Shown here: positions 25,620-33,717 of the stretch, in pieces
Layout of the letters: every line of letters begins with the position of its first letter
Position numbering within the stretch: the first letter of the stretch is position 1
Origin: Melioribacter sp051488685
Lineage (GTDB): Bacteria; Bacteroidota; Ignavibacteria; Ignavibacteriales; Melioribacteraceae
Length of the DNA: 64,000 nucleotides
Assembly: GCF_051488685.1 (NCBI RefSeq)
Contig: NZ_JBPSEH010000006.1
Coordinates: 191,970 to 255,969 of the forward strand
Direction of reading: 5' to 3'
The notes under the pieces: generated by a model
What the model was told of the DNA's origin: nothing
Database searches by the model: none
What the model saw: the letters and a program-made list of their open reading frames with translations, nothing else
Program-made: the position numbers and the translations under genes

Positions 25620-27869
25620 TTAAAATAAAAATCTATAATTTAATTTTATCTCCCTGCCAGGCATAAGTATAAATTCTTTTACTGCAGATAAATGTTCCTT
25701 ATAAGCTGTATCAAAAATATTATCAACTTTAAGTGTAAATATGAGTATATATTTGCCGATTATGAGTTTTGTGCCTGCATAAAAATTAATTAATCCGTAT
25801 CCCGGCGTTCGCTCTTCAAAAGGACTAACTTTATTTTGATCAGCAGCTAAGTTGAATTGACAACCAAGCCAGTAACTATCTTTAGAATATCGCGGTTCAA
25901 TTGCAAACCTTAGGGGAGGCATCAATGGTAGATACTCTTTTGTTACTGAGTTTTTTCCTACAGTATAATCATTCATTAAAGTCAACGAAAAATGGGGGGC
26001 AAATTCAAATTGTGCTTTGAACTCGTAGCCGTAAACGAAAGCTTTTGTTTGTGTATATGCATAGACAGGGATCCCTGTAGTATTTACAAATTCCATTTCT
26101 GAAGGATCATAGTATTGGCCTGTAGGCATTTTGAAAATGTAATCTTCGATTAAATTATAATATAAATTCAATTCTGAATTAACTTGTACTGATTGATATC
26201 TTAAACCGAAATCGATCCCCAGATTTTTTTCAGTATCGAGGTTTATATTACCGATATCGAATGTTCCTGTGGCTTCGTGGATAGCGTAAGAGGTTAATTC
26301 CTCAATTGTCGGCGAACGGAATGCAGTAGCAAAATTAGAGTAGAAAGATAAATAAGGAGATATTTTTAAAACTAAACCAGCTGACCCACTAAATGTATTA
26401 AATATTTTTTGCATGGCGGTAATCGATCTGCCGGATAATTCTGTCTGCGGTATGTCAATTGAATTATATTCATAGCGCAGACCGATTTGAAGAAGTGTTC
26501 TACGAATTCTAAATTGTTCAAGGACGAAAAATGCAAGGGACATATAATCGGCGTTGGGCGTAAATGCTTCCTCGCCTTCGACTGTGTATTTTTGATTCTG
26601 ATACCATAGTCCTATAAGACCTTCTGAATTATTTAAAAGAGGAGTATGTTTAGCAGAAATATCTAGTACATATGATTTTAATCCGAATGCTGTCCCGATT
26701 TCATTTGTAACCCTGTTTATTTCCTTGTGATTATAATTTTGATAACCACCTTTTAAGGAAATTTTTTCGAGTACACCTTTCAGGTCACTTAACATATTAA
26801 ATTTTACTTCTTCTTTATGCATTTCAATACCAATGCTTTCCGGTTCGTCTTCTTCGTTGTGGCTTTCATTGTCTTCTTCATGATGATGTTGATGCATCGG
26901 TATGCCGTAATTAAACTCGTAATTTTTATAACCGATGCCTGTCTGTCCAAATTCTGGAATATATGACAGTCCAAACTGGTAGCCGCTGAAATCGAGGTAA
27001 GTGTTGTTAACTTTTTTGCCGGTTCCGTCAGTATAATCGCCTGCTTTTCTTTTTGTTAAATTACCGTGAGCCGCAAAATTATTGGTACCGAAATGTAAGT
27101 CGAGGCTTGAATTGAATTCATTATTGTTGAAAGAATTTCCAGCTAAAAAATTGCCTTCAAATCCATCAGGTATATAGTCGGGTATCTCTTCTGTAATTAT
27201 ATTGATAACTCCACCAAGAGCATTGCTTCCGTAAATAAGACTTGATGGACCCCGTATAATTTCAATTTTCTCAGGTATAGCTCCATCGCTTGAAACAGCA
27301 TGGTCGCTCGATGTATTGGACAGGTCGCCCATTCTCAAACCGTTTTCTAAAATCAATATTCTATTATTACTAAATCCTCTTACAACTGGACGAGCGGTAG
27401 CTTTGCCATTATAACGCATCGAAATTCCGGGAAGAAAATTCAAGGTTTCACCGATGTTTGTATTTCGTTTAATTTGTAGTTCTAAATTAGCAACGCTCAA
27501 TGAACTCTGTAACAACTCCTTTGGATCGCTATTAAATGGATTGCCGGTGACTACTACCTCGTTAAGATCAATTGTGACGTCTTCAAGGTATATCATTAAT
27601 GTTTTCGAGGGGACATAAACTTTTTCTGTTAATGATTTATGCCCTATATAACTGAACCGCAAAGTGTAATTACCTTCTTTTAAATTTCCTAATTCAAAAT
27701 AACCTTTTTCATCTGTGGATGTACCAGTTTTCAATTCCTGCAAATAGATATTAACGCCTACTAACGGCTCGTTGTTTTTTTTGTCGTAAACATATCCTTT
27801 AATTGAGTAGGACTGCGCCTGTATTGCAATAGTGAATAAAAGCATAAAAGAAATGATTAACTCTTTCAT
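25620..27869 (-). CDS. TonB-dependent receptor, ZnuD-like (His-rich loop)
   Basis: 749 residues. Signal peptide (1-19, ending IQAQ), carboxypeptidase-D-like regulatory domain (about 22-100), plug (about 118-230, with VVRGFSNNRILILENGLRM) and a C-terminal beta barrel ending in Phe. An extracellular-loop segment at about 320-351 reads NYGIPMHQHHHEEDNESHNE and continues with more acidic residues and His351. This resembles the His/Asp/Glu-rich metal-capture loop of the zinc receptor ZnuD. A zinc (or other divalent metal) receptor is therefore likely. A small His-containing exported protein is encoded 47 bp upstream. No Zur-like operator was recognised. Confidence 0.88.
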   Translation of the reverse strand: MKELIISFMLLFTIAIQAQSYSIKGYVYDKKNNEPLVGVNIYLQELKTGTSTDEKGYFELGNLKEGNYTLRFSYIGHKSLTEKVYVPSKTLMIYLEDVTIDLNEVVVTGNPFNSDPKELLQSSLSVANLELQIKRNTNIGETLNFLPGISMRYNGKATARPVVRGFSNNRILILENGLRMGDLSNTSSDHAVSSDGAIPEKIEIIRGPSSLIYGSNALGGVINIITEEIPDYIPDGFEGNFLAGNSFNNNEFNSSLDLHFGTNNFAAHGNLTKRKAGDYTDGTGKKVNNTYLDFSGYQFGLSYIPEFGQTGIGYKNYEFNYGIPMHQHHHEEDNESHNEEDEPESIGIEMHKEEVKFNMLSDLKGVLEKISLKGGYQNYNHKEINRVTNEIGTAFGLKSYVLDISAKHTPLLNNSEGLIGLWYQNQKYTVEGEEAFTPNADYMSLAFFVLEQFRIRRTLLQIGLRYEYNSIDIPQTELSGRSITAMQKIFNTFSGSAGLVLKISPYLSFYSNFATAFRSPTIEELTSYAIHEATGTFDIGNINLDTEKNLGIDFGLRYQSVQVNSELNLYYNLIEDYIFKMPTGQYYDPSEMEFVNTTGIPVYAYTQTKAFVYGYEFKAQFEFAPHFSLTLMNDYTVGKNSVTKEYLPLMPPLRFAIEPRYSKDSYWLGCQFNLAADQNKVSPFEERTPGYGLINFYAGTKLIIGKYILIFTLKVDNIFDTAYKEHLSAVKEFILMPGREIKLNYRFLF

Positions 27870-27916
27870 TTCAGAGCTCCTTTTTAATTAATTAAGAAAA
27901 AAAATAGTGTTGAAAT

Positions 27917-28258
27917 TCAGGAGTTAAACGGTGGAGCTCTCGAGTCGATGGATGAAAGAGATAAAATATGTGGGAACTCTAATACGAGCGTTAAATCAGT
28001 ATCTAAAACATTATCAAAATTGGGTAAATTGAAATAAGCTATTGATTCGGAGTTAAAATTATAGAGAAGAAAAACTTCAATCGAACAAATGCCATTTTTA
28101 TCGGCATAAGGATCTACATTTTCATAATGCTTGCCTATAGAAACTTGATTGCTATGTATATTTCTGATATGAGAATGAAAAAAAATTGTCCCTAATATTG
28201 AAACATAAAGCGTCAGGCTAAATAATGAGAATATTTTTATAATTTTTTTACCTGGCAT
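27917..28258 (-). CDS. Small exported protein upstream of metal receptor
   Basis: 113 residues with one N-terminal hydrophobic segment (about 9-26) followed by FFHSHIRNIHSN, then a polar region with NGICSIEVFLLYNFN and a C-terminal SSIDSRAPPFNS. Small proteins with a His motif near the N-terminus and a final R-A/G-P-P are common immediately upstream of metal-type TonB receptors in Bacteroidota. The gene order matches. No enzymatic motif is seen; a metal-handling or assembly role is inference. Confidence 0.65.
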   Translation of the reverse strand: MPGKKIIKIFSLFSLTLYVSILGTIFFHSHIRNIHSNQVSIGKHYENVDPYADKNGICSIEVFLLYNFNSESIAYFNLPNFDNVLDTDLTLVLEFPHILSLSSIDSRAPPFNS

Positions 28259-28340
28259 AAAGATGTTGCATTTATAGACGTTATATCTTATTTTCTTGCC
28301 CTAAAATAAATTATTGGCTGAAAAAAAACAAGGAGGGTTT

Positions 28341-30221
28341 ATGCTATCCGGTGAAGTTTATTATCCATCCAAAGAAGTCATTAAAAATGCCAATATTAAG
28401 AACTGGGATGAATTGAACGAGAGGGCAACAAAAGATTACGCAGGTTTCTGGGAAGAAATGGCTAATGAACTTGATTGGTTTGAAAAATGGCAAAAGGTTC
28501 TTGATGATTCCAATAAACCATTTTATAAATGGTTTACCGGAGCAAAAACAAATATTGTTTACAATTGTTTGGACCGACATATTAAAACATACAGGCGAAA
28601 TAAACTTGCGCTTATCTGGGAGGGAGAAGACGGACAATTAAGAACTATGTCGTATTTCGCGCTTCATCGCGAAGTTTGCAAATTTGCCAATGTATTAAAA
28701 AGCATGGGTGTGAATAAAGGCGACAGGGTTACAATTTATATGGGACGAATACCGGAAATAATTATTGCCATGTTAGCATCGGCGCGTATTGGGGCAATTC
28801 ATTCAGTAGTTTATGGAGGTTTTTCCGTTGAATCTCTGGCGGAAAGAATTGAAGACAGTAACTCGAAAGTATTAATCACGGCTGACGGGGCGTTCCAGAG
28901 AGGAAAAATTGTTCCTTTAAAACAAATTGCTGACGAAGCACTTCAACGCTGCGGCACGGTTGAACATGTGCTCGTTGTCAAAAGGACTGGACAGGAAATT
29001 AACATGGAAGCGGGCAGAGACTTATGGTATCACGACTTAATGAATCTCCCAATTGCCACACAAAATTGTGCTCTCGAAATTATGGATGCTGAAGATCCAT
29101 TGTTTATTCTCTATACTTCTGGCACAACAGGAAAGCCAAAAGCAATCCTGCATACTCATGGCGGCTATATGGTTGGAGTTTATACCACACTTAAATTTGT
29201 ATTCGATATTAAAGAAGAAGATAGGTACTGGTGTGCAGCTGATCCTGGCTGGATTACCGGTCATAGTTATATTGTCTATGGCCCGCTTTTGAACGGTACA
29301 ACTTCATTTGTCTATGAAGGAGCACCAAATTTTCCATATCCAAATCGCTGGTGGCAAATGATAGAAAAATATGGCATTAACATTCTTTATACTGCTCCTA
29401 CCGCAATCAGAGGTTTAATGAGGTTTGGCGAATCGTGGGTTAAAAGACACAACTTATCTTCGTTGCGATTGTTAGGTACTGTTGGCGAACCAATAAATCC
29501 TGAAGCGTGGAAATGGTACTTTAAAGTTGTGGGTAACGAAAAATGCCCCATAATGGATACCTGGTGGCAAACTGAAACAGGGATGTTTATGATAACGCCC
29601 ATGCCGTCTGTGCCGCTTAAACCTGGATCTGGAACAAGACCATTTCCTGGAATCGAAATGGACATCCTCGATGAAAATGGTAATTCTGTCAAACCGAACG
29701 AAGAAGGATATCTTGTTATTAAAACTCCATGGCCGGCTATGTTGCGCACCGTCCATAAGGACCCAGAAAGATATGTCAGTCAATACTGGAGTAAATATCC
29801 GGGGTATTATATGACCGGCGACAGCGCGCGTCGGGATGAGGATGGATATTACTGGATTATCGGAAGAGTTGATGACGTTATTAAAGTATCGGGCTATCGA
29901 CTCGGTACAGCTGAAATCGAAAGTGCTCTTGTTAGTCATCCAGCGGTTGCCGAAGCCGCAGCAATTGGTTTGCCACATGATGTAAAAGGAAACGCAATTT
30001 ATACTTATGTTATTCTGAAAAACGGATATGAAAAATCGACTGCATTGATCGAAGAATTGAGAAAACATGTTGCCCACGAAGTAGGACCAATAGCTAAACC
30101 AGAAAGTATTGAATTTGTCGATTCATTACCCAAAACTCGGAGCGGTAAAATAATGCGCCGTGTATTGAAAGCACGAGCACTGGGTCTTGACCCCGGCAAT
30201 ATTTCGACAATGGAAGAATAA
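28341..30221 (+). CDS. acs: Acetyl-CoA synthetase (AMP-forming)
   Basis: 626 residues. It activates acetate to acetyl-CoA through acetyl-AMP. Visible motifs: YTSGTTGKPKAILHTHGGY (P loop, about 257-275), DTWWQTETG (about 405-413), the hinge/A8 region GYRLGTAEIESAL, and PKTRSGKIMRRVLKA with the acetylation-controlled Lys near the C-terminus. ATG 28341 has AAGGAGGG directly upstream; an in-frame TTG at 28314 lies before that ribosome site and is rejected. It stands 67 bp before a two-component operon. Together with the citrate-lyase-like genes at 38.4-41.1 kb it could return acetate to acetyl-CoA. Confidence 0.96.
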   Translation: MLSGEVYYPSKEVIKNANIKNWDELNERATKDYAGFWEEMANELDWFEKWQKVLDDSNKPFYKWFTGAKTNIVYNCLDRHIKTYRRNKLALIWEGEDGQLRTMSYFALHREVCKFANVLKSMGVNKGDRVTIYMGRIPEIIIAMLASARIGAIHSVVYGGFSVESLAERIEDSNSKVLITADGAFQRGKIVPLKQIADEALQRCGTVEHVLVVKRTGQEINMEAGRDLWYHDLMNLPIATQNCALEIMDAEDPLFILYTSGTTGKPKAILHTHGGYMVGVYTTLKFVFDIKEEDRYWCAADPGWITGHSYIVYGPLLNGTTSFVYEGAPNFPYPNRWWQMIEKYGINILYTAPTAIRGLMRFGESWVKRHNLSSLRLLGTVGEPINPEAWKWYFKVVGNEKCPIMDTWWQTETGMFMITPMPSVPLKPGSGTRPFPGIEMDILDENGNSVKPNEEGYLVIKTPWPAMLRTVHKDPERYVSQYWSKYPGYYMTGDSARRDEDGYYWIIGRVDDVIKVSGYRLGTAEIESALVSHPAVAEAAAIGLPHDVKGNAIYTYVILKNGYEKSTALIEELRKHVAHEVGPIAKPESIEFVDSLPKTRSGKIMRRVLKARALGLDPGNISTMEE

Positions 30222-30288
30222 TTAGTGTAATATCGTACACAAATTAGTTCGGGATTGTTTAAATTTGCGCTGTAAATTTGAAGGCGCT

Positions 30289-31473
30289 ATGGAAGAAGAG
30301 CTTAAATTAGACCCGATTGAAATACGGTATTACAGACTAATAAGATATCTTACCGACTATATCTATTCTGTAAAAGTCGAAAACGGCAAAGCAGTTAAAA
30401 CCTATCATGGACCTGGTTGTGCAGCTGTTACAGGATACACTTCGGAAGATTATCAAAACGACCCTGAACTCTGGTATAGAATGGTACACCCCGACGACCG
30501 ACCTGCTGTGTTGAAACAAGCTGAAGACGCTCTCGCAGGAATTGAAGTGAAACCACTCGAGCATCGGATCATCCATCGAGATGGTTCTATTCGATGGGTA
30601 AAAAACAGCATCGTTTTGTCGAAAGACGAATTCGGAAACGTAATTTATTACGATGGACTTATTAACGATATAACTGAATTAAAAAAAGCGCAGGAGCTGG
30701 CAGAATTGAAACAAAAGCAATTGATCCAGGCAGATAAAATGGTAGCGCTCGGAACAATGGTTAGCGGAATTACTCACGAAATAAATAATCCCAACAATTT
30801 CATCCTGTTAAATGCACAGTTCCTTAAAAAAGCTTTCGACGATATCATGCCAGTCCTGAAAGAATATGCAACAATCAACAACGACTATTATGTTGCTGGT
30901 ATTCCATCGGAAAAGGCTTTTGTAAAAATTACTCAAGCCCTGGATGGAATTATCGAGGGTTCTACGAGAATTGAAAAAATTACAAACAGTTTAAAAGAAT
31001 TTGCAAAAAAAGATTCCGGACGATTAGATCAACCGGTTGACCTGAATAAGGTGATTGAAAAAGCTGTTATGATTACATCAAATCTCATAAAAAAATCGAC
31101 AAATAATTTAAAAGTGAATTACAATTATGAAATAGCGAATATAAAAGGCAATTCACAGCAAATTGAACAGGTGATGATCAATCTAATTGCAAACGCATGT
31201 CAGGCGTTGCCGGATAAAAATCGCGGTATTGAAATTTCGATCTATCAAAAAGAAAACTTTGTGGCAATTGAAGTTAGAGACGAAGGCACTGGAATTGAAC
31301 CCGAAAATATTAAGTTCATTTTCGATCCTTTTTTCACGACCAAAAGAAATTCTGGCGGCACAGGTCTGGGCCTCTATGTTTCGTATAATATTATCAAAAA
31401 TCACGGCGGAGATATTCTTGTGGAAAGCAACGTTGACGGAACCAAATTTACTATTCTTTTGCCGATAAATTAA
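30289..31473 (+). CDS. PAS sensor histidine kinase, NtrB-like
   Basis: 394 residues, soluble. The PAS/PAC domain is at about 15-130 (ending LINDITELKKAQ). The kinase core of the HPK4/NtrB class has His163 in SGITHEINNPNNF, an N box VMINLIANACQA, DEGTGIEPENI and GGTGLGLY. I chose ATG 30289; an in-frame TTG at 30265 is possible. It is followed after 10 bp by a sigma-54-dependent response regulator, its obvious partner. The input signal is unknown. Confidence 0.92.
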   Translation: MEEELKLDPIEIRYYRLIRYLTDYIYSVKVENGKAVKTYHGPGCAAVTGYTSEDYQNDPELWYRMVHPDDRPAVLKQAEDALAGIEVKPLEHRIIHRDGSIRWVKNSIVLSKDEFGNVIYYDGLINDITELKKAQELAELKQKQLIQADKMVALGTMVSGITHEINNPNNFILLNAQFLKKAFDDIMPVLKEYATINNDYYVAGIPSEKAFVKITQALDGIIEGSTRIEKITNSLKEFAKKDSGRLDQPVDLNKVIEKAVMITSNLIKKSTNNLKVNYNYEIANIKGNSQQIEQVMINLIANACQALPDKNRGIEISIYQKENFVAIEVRDEGTGIEPENIKFIFDPFFTTKRNSGGTGLGLYVSYNIIKNHGGDILVESNVDGTKFTILLPIN

Positions 31474-31483
31474 AAGAGGAAAG

Positions 31484-32893
31484 ATGGGAATAGCAGATTA
31501 TCCTGAATTACCGATTTTACTGGTCGACGACGAAGAACAGTTCCTCTACAGCGTCGAGACTTCATTAAACTCCGATGGCATTAATAATATTAGACTGCAG
31601 CACGACAGTACAAAAGTACTGGATATGCTCGAAAAAGATAAATTCTCGTTGATTGTTCTCGATGTAAATATGCCTGGAATTTCTGGGCTTGAGCTTTTGC
31701 CTAAGATCAAAGATCAATTCCCGGAGATACCTGTAATAATTTTAACTGCTCTGAACGATGTTGAGAGTGCTGTCGAAAGTATAAAGTTAGGGGCTTATAA
31801 TTATATCTTAAAACCTGTAGACAATACCCGTCTGGTTACAACCATCAGAGGAGCGCTTGAATACAGGGAAGTGCTTTCAGAAAATCGACGTTTGAAAGAT
31901 TATTTACTCAAAGACAAAATCGAAAATCCCGATGCCTTTGAAGAAATTATCACAAAAAGCAAATCGATGCGTTCAATCTTCAAATATATCGAAGCAATTT
32001 CAAATTCCCCTTTGCCAGTTTTAATTACCGGCGAAACCGGCGTCGGAAAAGAATTAATTGCCAGGGCAATTCATAAAGTGAGTTCAAGAACCGGCAATTT
32101 GATAGCTGTCAATGTTGCAGGTCTCGACGATACATTGTTTTCCGATACCCTCTTCGGTCATAAAAAAGGCGCGTTTACAGGTGCCGAACAGGACCGCAAA
32201 GGATTGATCGAACAGGCAGAAAAAGGGACACTCTTTCTTGATGAAATTGGAGATTTAAGTATCGAATCACAGGTTAAATTATTACGGCTCATACAGGATA
32301 ACAAGTATTATCCGCTCGGTTCAGATCTTCCAAAACAGGCAGATGTTAGAATAATTTGTGCTACTAATCTACAAATCGAAGATTTGAAAGGAAGTAACAA
32401 ATTCAGAAAAGATCTTTATTACAGACTTCAAACTCATCATATTCACATTCCTCCATTGAGAGAAAGGAAGGAGGACATACCTTTACTTATCGATCATTTT
32501 CTTGAAAGAGCAGCAGAAAAACTTAATAAGAAAAAACCAACTCCACCTAAGGAACTCTATACGCTCCTTTCAAATTATCATTTCCCTGGCAATATTAGAG
32601 AACTCGAAGGTTTGATATACGATGCCGTTAGTAGACATCGGTTTGGAGTGCTTTCGCTCGACTCGATACGCGATAAAATTTTTTCCAGTATGAAAAAAGA
32701 TACCCCTCCCGAACAGACAGAAGAAGTTCTCGACAAAATTGTATTCCCCGAAAATTTACCGACGCTCAAAGAAATTGAAGAAGCACTTATTAAAGAAGCA
32801 CTTAAACGAGCTGACAATAATCAGTCGATAGCTGCACGACTGCTGGGTTTAAGTAGAAGAGCCCTCAATAATAGACTCAGTAGAAAAAAATAA
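31484..32893 (+). CDS. NtrC-family sigma-54-dependent response regulator
   Basis: 469 residues. Receiver (about 9-125) with Asp60 in VLDVNMPG. The AAA+ domain (about 155-385) has Walker A GETGVGKE, the sigma-54-contact loop GAFTGAEQ, Walker B LFLDEIGDL and the R finger region. A C-terminal Fis-type helix-turn-helix reads NQSIAARLLGLSRRALNNRL. It activates sigma-54 promoters when phosphorylated by the upstream kinase. The only good sigma-54 promoter I see between genes in this window is 176 bp downstream of its stop, at 33069-33084, with tandem repeats at 32914-32947 that fit an activator site. Confidence 0.95.
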   Translation: MGIADYPELPILLVDDEEQFLYSVETSLNSDGINNIRLQHDSTKVLDMLEKDKFSLIVLDVNMPGISGLELLPKIKDQFPEIPVIILTALNDVESAVESIKLGAYNYILKPVDNTRLVTTIRGALEYREVLSENRRLKDYLLKDKIENPDAFEEIITKSKSMRSIFKYIEAISNSPLPVLITGETGVGKELIARAIHKVSSRTGNLIAVNVAGLDDTLFSDTLFGHKKGAFTGAEQDRKGLIEQAEKGTLFLDEIGDLSIESQVKLLRLIQDNKYYPLGSDLPKQADVRIICATNLQIEDLKGSNKFRKDLYYRLQTHHIHIPPLRERKEDIPLLIDHFLERAAEKLNKKKPTPPKELYTLLSNYHFPGNIRELEGLIYDAVSRHRFGVLSLDSIRDKIFSSMKKDTPPEQTEEVLDKIVFPENLPTLKEIEEALIKEALKRADNNQSIAARLLGLSRRALNNRLSRKK

Positions 32894-32913
32894 TCCGTAA
32901 TTCTCTCTAAAGG

Positions 32914-32947
32914 GGTGCCACAAAACTGCAGGTGCCACATTAGTGCA
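32914..32947 (+). promoter_or_regulatory. Tandem 17-bp repeat, probable activator site (UAS)
   Basis: Two direct repeats, 32914-32930 and 32931-32947, agree at 14 of 17 bases and share GGTGCCACA. An inverted copy TGTGGCA lies at 33008-33014. The tandem pair lies about 150-180 bp upstream of the start expected from the sigma-54 promoter, a normal distance for an NtrC-type enhancer, just after the regulator gene itself. Confidence 0.5.
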
Positions 32948-33068
32948 ATTCCGTAAGTTATTATTTTTCTATTAGTTACGTCGAAACCTACAAAAATTAG
33001 GAAAAAATGTGGCAATACCTAAATACCTAATCTTTTGTTATTTGTGCAGGTTAATAAATTATATACTC

Positions 33069-33084
33069 TGGCACGGGCTTTGAA
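33069..33084 (+). promoter_or_regulatory. Sigma-54-type promoter
   Basis: TGGCAC, five bases, TTGAA. The consensus is TGGCAC-N5-TTGCA, so the -24 element is perfect and the -12 element differs at one base (A for C). It precedes the 138-residue exported protein gene (ATG 33119) by 34 bp. Confidence 0.65.
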
Positions 33085-33118
33085 TTGTTATAAACGAACT
33101 ATTAACAAGGAGGAAAAA

Positions 33119-33535
33119 ATGAAGCAACTTAATAAAATAGCAGCTGTGCTTTTAGTTACATTTTTGGCAACTAATATCTTTGCGCAGCAGCCGGAATACA
33201 AAAAGTTGATTGAAAAAGTCAACGAGCGTTTTCTTTACAATCTGAATGTCGAACATTCGGGAATAGTTGAATCTTCCATCTTCAATATAATGGAGGTCAA
33301 AAGCAAATTTCCGAATGAAGATTATAGTAGATTGGTTAGAAAATTATACGAACTGGCTTTAGAAGGAAATACTCCTTCTATCAGATACAAAGCTCAACTG
33401 GCAAGTCTCTACTTTAATTTTTATGATATGTTTGCAGATATTAAAATAACAGAAGTAGAAAAGGAAAATCCAGATCTGTTCTTTCATGAAATTTCGAATA
33501 AATTGATGAAAATACCAGTAGCAGTAAACAATTAA
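33119..33535 (+). CDS. Small exported protein of unknown function
   Basis: 138 residues from ATG 33119, which has AAGGAGG at eight bases; a longer frame from 33035 overlaps the promoter and is rejected. A signal peptide is clear (about 1-21, ending ATNIFAQQ). The mature part is helical and charged, with no family motif I recognise, and has segments VRKLYELALEGNTPSIRYKA and LASLYFNFYDMFADI that resemble alpha-alpha repeats. It is probably periplasmic. It is the first gene after the two-component pair and behind a sigma-54-type promoter, so it is a likely direct target of that regulator. The role is unknown. Confidence 0.8.
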   Translation: MKQLNKIAAVLLVTFLATNIFAQQPEYKKLIEKVNERFLYNLNVEHSGIVESSIFNIMEVKSKFPNEDYSRLVRKLYELALEGNTPSIRYKAQLASLYFNFYDMFADIKITEVEKENPDLFFHEISNKLMKIPVAVNN

Positions 33536-33542
33536 CACCCCC

Positions 33543-33647
33543 GCCTTATAAAGGCTGTTCCGAACCGACCGGGGAAGTTTTTTAACACAACTTCATAGCC
33601 TCCTAGATACATTACCCGGGATTGCTTGGAACAGCCTTTTTTATTTT
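33543..33647 (+). ncRNA. Structured intergenic element ending in a terminator
   Basis: Four pairings: an outer stem AAGGCTGTTCC (33551-33561) with GGAACAGCCTT (33628-33638), followed by a T run (33637-33642); CCGGG (33569-33573) with CCCGG (33615-33619); GAAGTT (33574-33579) with AACTTC (33589-33594); and an alternative 5' hairpin GCCTT-ATA-AAGGC (33543-33555) that would compete with the outer stem. It could be a plain terminator of the preceding gene, a small RNA, or a leader attenuator of the TonB operon that begins at 33718. It matches no riboswitch class I know. Confidence 0.5.
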
Positions 33648-33717
33648 ACTATCCAATTCAATAATGTTATGTAATGAAATTATCATATATTGCATATGCA
33701 ATATTTATCTGCTTTTA

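Noticed and set aside
29472..30077. 201-residue antisense frame inside acs
   Set aside because: It is a shadow of the acs coding frame with no ribosome site or family motif.
32914..32939. Minus-strand sigma-54 promoters in the GGTGCCACA repeats (reverse complement contains TGGCAC)
   Set aside because: No TTGC-like -12 element occurs at the right spacing on that strand, and no gene starts there.
33536..33717. Cobalamin riboswitch before the TonB receptor
   Set aside because: The conserved B12-box and core sequence are not present; the segment is too short.
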